64,000 nt of DNA from contig NC_045140.1 in the NCBI RefSeq assembly GCF_008831285.2, positions 27,918,131 through 27,982,130 of the forward strand, read 5' to 3'. Shown here in pieces: positions 51,501 to 60,500 of the stretch. Positions within the stretch are counted from its first letter, which is position 1. Every line of letters starts with the position of its first letter. Both the position numbers and the translations under genes were made by a program. Origin of the DNA: Nymphaea colorata. Lineage: Eukaryota > Streptophyta > Magnoliopsida > Nymphaeales > Nymphaeaceae. The notes under the pieces are model-generated. The model was given only the letters and a program-made list of their open reading frames with translations. It searched no databases and was not told where the DNA came from.

Positions 51501-54500
51501 CATGTCTGCATAACATTTTAAACCTTCTAATTTCCAATTCATTAATCAATAGAAAAAAAAAACAAATTTCAGCTCTGAATCCAAAAACACATATAGACGT
51601 GCATATATAAGAGGAATCTCTTAACTCATATCCGAGATGCCTTCAAGATGGGCGGGCAGTGTTCATTTGCAGGCTCTGACGAGTGATGACATACATACGT
51701 ACATACATATAATATACGGGAAAACCTATTGAACCATCCATTGACATAGATGGACAGGTTTTTCTTCTTTTCCCCTCAAATCCTATTTTAATTCTAGGAT
51801 TACATCTTGGGTGAAGGTCTGGATACCCTGGACATGGTCAACCTCGTGTCAAGTGTGGCCCACAAAGAGAGGTCCTTATCTGTCCAAATAGATTTGAACA
51901 AAGTTGACCGAACCCATTTTTGACTTTTTTAAGGTAAAATAATTAATATATTTTAAATAAATAAAAGGAAGAGATCAACTTTGATTGTCCTCCTATGGAT
52001 CTCCCTCCCTGCAGCCGTTCAGTTCATCTGCTCAGCAGTGACCAGCAGCAACTCACCAGCAAGAAGACCCACAAGTGCTGTGCTCTCCTTCCTCTCTCTT
52101 TCCCTTTCTAAATTTAGGAATTCTAAAAACCTGAAAATTATGTTGAACTGAAAAAGATTTCATTTATACTTCTTTGAAACATAAATTAAATTCATGAACT
52201 GAAATCCATTTTTATTTATGTTCCTTTGAGATCAACTTTTTTATTGGTGGATATTTTACTTTATTTTATTTTCTTTAAATTTTCAATTCCAATACGTAAA
52301 TGAAATCAATTTTTATTGTGCATTTTTTTGCTATATTAGTCATTTTATTTGCTATGTTGTTAAGGCCTCGCCTAGGCATCAGCGACACCTAGGGATGGAC
52401 TAAGCATTGTCACCTATGTCCACTACTTAGGCGACGGGATATGTGCTGGTGCCTAGGCTGGCTTAGGCACCAGCACGCCTAGTCCATGGGAAAGTGAAAA
52501 GTCATCTTCTCTTTCAATTAAAGTTTCTTAATTGAGTATATATTGTTATGTACTTTATTTTGTATTGATTACGTATTTTTATGTATTGTTAAGTTGATTA
52601 CATTGTTATATGTATATACTGTTAGTCACTTGTTCTGTTAATATAGTACTGTGATACCTCATACCTATTATATATATGTATACCCTAGTATGGTTATGTA
52701 ACGGACTTATATCATATAGTCATATGTATTATTAATTAGTTATACCTGTTATGAACTTATATGTATAAACTTATCTGTATATACTATTATGTACCAATGT
52801 TATCACTGGCGTAGCGTATCGTGTATCGGTCGGGCCGACCTATACGCCGTATCGTAACGTATCGTAAACGTATCGTAACGTATCGTAAAATTAATTTTTT
52901 AATTTTTAAAAAATATTTAAAAATTATAAAAATTTCCAAAAAATCATAAAAACTTCTAAAAATTCCGAAAAAACAAGTAAAAATCAGAAAAAATCAAGAA
53001 AATTGTATTTAAAGGAACATTCATCACTCATGTATATGATTATGAAGTGTGAACTATGAAGTATGAACAACACATTCCAAAATAAGAAATCAGACATTCA
53101 AAATAACATAATAGGCAGCTGAAGAGAATTCAATTACATCACAATTCATAAGTTCAAAAGTGAAAACATATAGTTATCAATCATGATTCATTCAAGTTTC
53201 AACAACAATCCTCGTCAATCGCCATTTCCATCATCATCTTCATGATCATCTTCATTTTCTTCATTAAGTGCTTCTATCCCCTTTGTTGGAAATGGAATGT
53301 CACCAACATTCCATTGCTCTCCAGCCTCTCATTCTTCAATAATCTCTGCTACTCCTTCAAGGTTCAAAAAATCAAGATCGTCCTCAAGGTCATCAAGTAT
53401 TACATATTGGTGTTAGAAATCAAAAAACCCTCTTTCTCCAAGCTTCCCACCGTCCCGAGACTACCCACAACAAGAAATAAAGCTTCTTCACCGGCAAATC
53501 TTGATGCAAATGGAGAAAATCTCTCCATCCCACGTCTCTTGCAGTGTTTAGAAACAATAGAGGAGAGAGAGAGGAGCGTAGGTTTTAAAAAAAGATGCAA
53601 AAAAGGGGCCGTCGGGCCCCATTTTCATTTTAACCCCGTATCGTACGATACGGGGGTGTATCGCCCGTATCGTACGATACGGGCGATACGCGTGCGATAC
53701 GCACGCGTATCGTGCGTAATACCTGTATCGTACCGCTTTTGTTGATACGGACGATACGTATCGTACGATACGCGTCCGTATCGTACGATACGGATAACAT
53801 TGTTATGTACTATTAGTCTGTATTGTTATTTTACCTGCTGTTATACCTATTACATGTATTGTAATACCTGTTATATGTATTCTTAATTTGTTTTAAAACC
53901 TGCTGTTATACCTGTTATATGTACTTTAATACAATTTGTTATTCCTGTAACCCTGTTATATGTATTGTAATACCTGCTATATGCATATACTGTATGTATA
54001 GTATTGCATTGCATCAATCTGTTATATGTATATACTGTGTAGTATTGTGATACCTGCTATATGTATACGTTAGTATGGCAGTACTTATATGTATTGTTAC
54101 TGCTATGTACTTATATGTATGGTATTATGTACGGTTAGTCTTTTTTATTATATTATACCTTCTTTAAGTACAGATGGATAAAAGTCTTCTTGTGGATTTA
54201 CATTCATTCTTATAGAGATTAGATTTAGTTTGTTTTGTTGTTTCTTGTATTAGATTACATTTAATGAGTAACATTACACTTCTGCTATGATTTTGCATAT
54301 TCAATGAAGTCAACAATTATTTTTTGATTGTTTAAGTTGATTATGCTTGTTATATTACTACTCTCCACATTTCAAATATTAATAATAGTTAATCAAAATA
54401 ACCTGACATATTAACATAACTAAAAAAATTTTTTAAAAATTTGGTCACCTTTTTTGCCTAGGCCCATCTAGGCATGGCGCCCAGGTAGCGCCTTGACAAC

Positions 54501-54545
54501 ATAGCTTATTTGTTTGTTTAGAATTTATACATACACACACATATA

Positions 54546-54588
<43 letters not shown>

Positions 54589-57500
54589 ACATCCATATCC
54601 CTACACCAAAAGCTTTTGAAAATGCTTCACCTGTAACTGTACTGGTTCCCACACTCGTGCGGCAATAGTTCATAACTTGATAACAAAGTGAGACAAAAGT
54701 AGATATGTGGAAAATGAAAGCAAAGACAAAAACATGAAAATCTCTACATTAACCTATTCAAAAGGCCTATACCACATTCCCAGCGCATGATGTACTTTTT
54801 TCTTTCTTGCTAGGTTGAGGGATCCTTTTTCCACCGCCTTCAAGAGAGGACATTGTGCCTCTCGTCCTCGGGGTCACAGAGCATGTTTCAAGACTTTTTA
54901 TGGTACAGGGGAAAAGCGCATTGGGACGTGACAACGACCACAAGTATTGTAACCTAAAACCCTTGTAAGTGGACCGCCTTGCCGCCCATATCACCCCCCT
55001 TGAGGCCCAGTGCATTGATGTCTATTGCACTTGAAATATGAGGGAAAAAAAATATTCTACAAGAAATAAAAAAAGAATGTGTGCATAGAAAAACTTAATG
55101 CTATTAGTATTGAGAGAAAACAAAATGAGGAAGAAGCTGAAATGCTCCCCTAGATCTCAGCCAATACAAGGCTTGTGACGCCAAATCTGCCTACATTAGC
55201 CGATATGGCCCCATATCGAACAAAATGGTTTTTATTTTTTTACTTAATTTACTGTAGCATATACAGCCTGATACAGCCATTCAGGCTGATGCACATCAGC
55301 CAATGTAGTATACTGTTCAGGTTTCTGATACCAGAAGAAAACCAATGTGAACAACACTGGAGAAGATAAAACAACAGCAAGCAAACTTGGAAACTAATTT
55401 CCACCTTTAACCGCAGCATCCCAAGAAGCACTCCGGAGCTTTTCCAATAGTTCTCCAGCCTTTTCAACTGTTGCCATTTTCATTGCCATGCTTACCTAGA
55501 AAAACCAAATTTGTATAGTTCTGTAAATACACATGTCCAATATGATGACACAAACAAGTTAAGTGCTAAATCTGTCATACCTCTGCATGATTCTTGTACC
55601 CAAGCAATCTTGCCTTCTCCTGTCGTAGCTTCAGAATTTGGTCAATAAGAGACGTATTGTCAAGATCCCCATCAGAGGCACGACTTATGTATGCACGATA
55701 AACTTCCTCGCGTAAAGACCGATTCCGTGCATGCTGCAAAATTGGAAGATAGCTAGGAGCATCTAGTGTAATCATCCAGGGACCATTTTCAGCAGTGGCA
55801 CCTTCATGTCCCTGATCATGTAACACAACAATGAAAATTGAGACAAAAGGAAGACTATACAAACAGAAGATTTTTCAGAATCAGCAACATGATTTAATAG
55901 ATACACAAAACAGTAACAATTTCAATTATTAGTCTAATCTGCATATCAAAGAACAACACCTTGGATGCTGCCATTTGGGCAAACAGAGCAAGTGCAGTCG
56001 CAGGCAACCCATCAAGTTCATTCTTGTCTGTGATCAATTTCTCAAACTTCTTAGTAGCATCTAGAACATTTTCACCAAACTTTTGTGATAGTTTTTCCAG
56101 TTCCTGCAACATAAATCTCACTGTGAAAATGTGGAGCAGAATTATGATGAATCAATTATCTGGAGCATATTGTTGAACTAGCCAAGAGCTTACTTCTACA
56201 CTAGAGTCCTAGAGAGTGCATGGTGGACAACTAGCATTCCCTTGTCCTCCTCTATATGAAGAACAGTAAAGTAGGCAATCAAGGGGGAAATTCTAGCGTT
56301 AAGAATGACGTGAGTCATGCAAGCTAGTGCAATATCTAACAAAACAATCACATCAAAGAGAAGAAACTGATGAAAACTAACAAGCCAGCACCTAGTTTGG
56401 AAAAAACCATTCAAGTCAAGCACCCATTTTTAGTTAACAACGTGACACTCTTTTTTAGTGAACAATATGGTAACCTCCACCTCTGCAGAGATACTCAGGT
56501 AAAGCTGTTAACTCACACACACTTCGATAACTAAGGCAATTAGGGCAAATCCCCTCTGCAGCGGGTTAACATCTCATCAAAGACTCGGGTCAACTCCCGA
56601 CTACATATAAGGGTGATCACATTTGGGTAATTAAAAGAGATCTGACCCAATACATGGAACAGAACCGACTCGTGTATTGTCTATATTCTGCCCTTTTATT
56701 ACGAGACCTATACTTTTACTGGGTTGCTATCAATTGCCTCCCTCTCAGGACCAGCAGCTTGTCCTCAAGGTGTGAAGTTGGGAAAGCATTGCTGTAATGT
56801 TTTTGATTCTTCCCAAGTAGGCTCAAGAGCATTGTCTCTGTGCCATTCGATCAACCACTGAGTAAGAATGGCCAGACCCTTGAACAGAACGCTGCTGGAG
56901 TACCCTGAATGGCTGGGGCTTGGGGGGTGTCATGGCTGGTCATTGGAAGTGGAAACAGTTCTAGCAGTAGTTCCTTTCATTGGTAGCATGGCTTGAGTCT
57001 TGAGACATGGAACACAGGGTGAATAGCTGAGTCAGCTAGTAAGATTAGACTTTAAGCCACTCTGCCTACCTTGCCTTGAATCTGAAAGGGCCCAGCATAC
57101 CGAGCCATCAATTTGTGCACACCAGCAGATTTGCGTGCTACTTTGCCTGCAGGAAAAAATTTCAAATACACTGAATCCCTTGTCTTAAACTCCTTGTCCC
57201 TGCAGTATTGATTATGTTGCTGTACCATCGGTTCTCGACAGCAGCTAATCGAGCCTTGATTACATCTAAGGCTTTATCACAGCAAAGTAGCTGAGCATCT
57301 ACTTCAGTTATCTGATCTCCTTGCGGCTAGTACCTGTTAAGGTCAGGGGTGATCTCCCATACACTACCTCAAACAGGGATACACATTGTTTAGCTGTATG
57401 ATATGCATACTCAGCCCATGACAAATATTCAGTCCAGTTGTGAGGTTACTGTTCCGCATAACATCTCAAGTAAGTTTCCAGAATCATATTCACAACCTCC

Positions 57501-60500
57501 ATTGGCCCATCTGTCTGAGGATTGTATCCAGTACTCATGCATAGTTTCGTTCCCTCCAGGGCAAAGTATTGCTACCAAAAGTTACTGCGAAACAAGGAAT
57601 CCCTATCACTTACAATCGACCTATGCATGCCATGGAGCTTCCCAACTTGTTCCTGAAAGGTATCCGTACACCCTTGGTTGTCAAGGGATGTGACAAGGAT
57701 ATAAAGTGAGTGTACTTCGACAGCCTGTCCACTACCACCCGCACCACAGATTTTCCCTTTGATCTCGGTAATCCTTCGAAGAAATCCACCGAAATGTTCC
57801 CCAAATGCGCATCAGAATTAGTAAAGGTTACAAAAGTCCAGCAGACTTCAATGACTCATATTTGTGCCTTTGACAAACGTCACATTGCTGCACATATTCT
57901 CGTATTTCTTCTTCTTTCCTGGCCAGTAGAATATGCGGCGAATACATTTATATATGCCTTTTGCTCCTTGGTGCCTGGCTTTCGGGGAATCATGGTATAT
58001 GGCCATTAATGCCCTGGTCAACCCAGACTCTGGTGGTAAATAAATTCTATTCTGAAATAGAGGTATGGTTTCCACCAGGTATACCCGTAAGTCTTCACTG
58101 GTTCTCCTTCCAGCCTCTTCTTAAGGTTATTCACTGACACAACAGTCTGATAATCTGAGTCAATTGGCCGAATAAGGGAACAGAATTGGTGAGCAGTAAC
58201 CACCTTCTGGTTTTCCACTTCATATTGTCTTGAAAGTCCTTCTACTGCACTGTCTTGAGATCATTTCTTATATCTAACTTCAAAGTCATAACCAGTTACT
58301 TTGAGTATCCATTTCTGCTGGGCAAGGGAATGGATCTTCTTTTGCATGCAATATCTTAAACCGTGATGATCCGTTTGCACAAAAAATCTCCTTCCGAGTA
58401 GGTAGTGATGCCACTTTTGGATGGCAGCGACCATGGCTATTAATTTGCACCCATACGCAGATTTCCCTTTAAATTTTTCTCTCATAGCTCTACTGAAGTA
58501 GGTGACATGATGCTGATTCTGATTGTGAACAGGGCCTATGCTGACTTCTGAGGCATCAGTCTCTACAATAAAGGGCTGCAAATAGTCAGGCAGCCTTAAA
58601 ATAGGGGCACTGCTGATGGCTTCCTTCAATTTGTTGAACGCCTCTATTTTGTTCTCCCTCCATTCAAACTGGCTATTCCTTAACGCGGCTGTGAGAGTGG
58701 CAATGATAGTCCCAAAATTGTTGACAAATTTTCGGTAATATCCTGCCAATCCAAAAAAAAACATGCAGTCCTTTAACTCCCTTAAGCACTTCCCAACCTT
58801 TTATCGCAGATACCTTCTCTTCTTCCATGTTTACTCCTCCCTTCAAAATGGTATGCCGCAAATATGTCAGACGACTGCTCCCGAAGAAGCACTTGGAGGC
58901 TTTGGCATGCAGTTGGCGATGAAGCAGCAACAGTGTTATCCATATCGTACGATACAACTCGTCTAGGTGAAGAAAACCCAGACGATACGGCTCGATACGC
59001 TTGCGTATCGTGCCCGTATAGAGTGTATCGTACGATACATGTAGTGTATCATATGATATACCCTGTATCTTACGATACAGAGTTAAAATTTGAAAAACGA
59101 TCCCAGGGCCCCTTTTTGAGTTATTCTTTTAAATTGAGACCCTCTCTAAACTTACCTAAAGGCTGTGAGAGGGAGAGATTTTGCTGGTTTCTCCAACAAA
59201 TCACTGTTTTGAGGAAGAAAGTAGAAACCATCAATTTGATGAACTCGTGATGTAGTTTACTAGACTTTGTAGCACTCTAAAGTCTAAAGTCAAAACTCGT
59301 ATGTGATAGATGCTCTTTAAACTTGTGATGGATCATGGATGCTTTAATATGCTATTTTCAATCTCTTAGCCTTACTATTCATTTTTCTGAATTTGTTGCT
59401 GATATATATGCCTATGGTTTATGAATGATGAATCATTAATGTTCCTTATGTGTGATGAGCTTTTTTTTATATGAAATACATTGTTCTTGACTTTTCTGTT
59501 TTTTTAGATATTTTTTCTTATTTTTTACTATTTTTAGTGTTTTTTAATTAAAAAATCAATTTTACAATGTGTTACGGTACATTTACGATACGTTATGATA
59601 CACTGTATAGGTTGGCCCGACTGGTACGCGATATGATATGCCAATGACAACATTGAGCAGCAGACTTAGGACCTATCAAAGAGGACTGAGATGCAAGCTT
59701 TCGTCTGAGCTAAAGACCAATATATCATTAAAAAAAACAGTACAAACTTTCTTAAGTAGGGAGGAAATATCTCATTCATGAGGGCTTGGAATGCGGGCGG
59801 GGGCATTTGTAAAACCGAAGAGCATTACCCTGAATTCGTAGTGCCCTTCGTGTGTTTGGAAGGCCGTATGTATGTCATCCTTGTCCATATGGATTTGGTG
59901 GTCCCCTACCCTCAAATCCAGCTTTGAGAAGACTCTTGCCCTTGCAAGTTCATCCAACAATTCTTCAATAACGGGAAAGGGATATCTATCATTGATCATG
60001 AGGGTATTGAAGGCCCTGTAATCTACACAGAAACGCCACGATCCATCTTTCTTTTTTACTAACAGGGCAGGTGATGAATAGGGGCTGCGATTGGGCTGTA
60101 TGACCCCTTCTTGCAGCATTTCCTTTATAAGTCTTTCAATCTCTTCAGTCTGGCCATAATCGTACCGACAGGGTCTGATATTTACTGGTTTAGCACTGGG
60201 CTCTATGGATTTGGTGGTCCCCTACCCTCAAAACCAGCTTTGAGAAGACTCTTGCCCTTGCAAGTTCATCCAACAATTCTTCAATAACGGGAAAGGGATA
60301 TCTATCATTGATCATGAGGGTATTGAAGGCCCTGTAATCTACACAGAAACGCCACGATCCATCTTTCTTTTTTACTAACAGGGCAGGTGATGAATAGGGG
60401 CTGCGATTGGGCTGTATGACCCCTTCTTGCAGCATTTCCTTTATAAGTCTTTCAATCTCTTCATTCTGGCCATAATCATACCGACAGGGTCTGATATTTA

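Noticed and set aside
53242-53745. 167-codon plus-strand ORF
   Set aside because: It lies inside the palindrome-rich hAT-like element, and its second half translates the TATCGTACGATA repeats. No domain is visible. A short minus-strand acidic reading frame near 53340-53400 might be a transposase relic but is too short to call.
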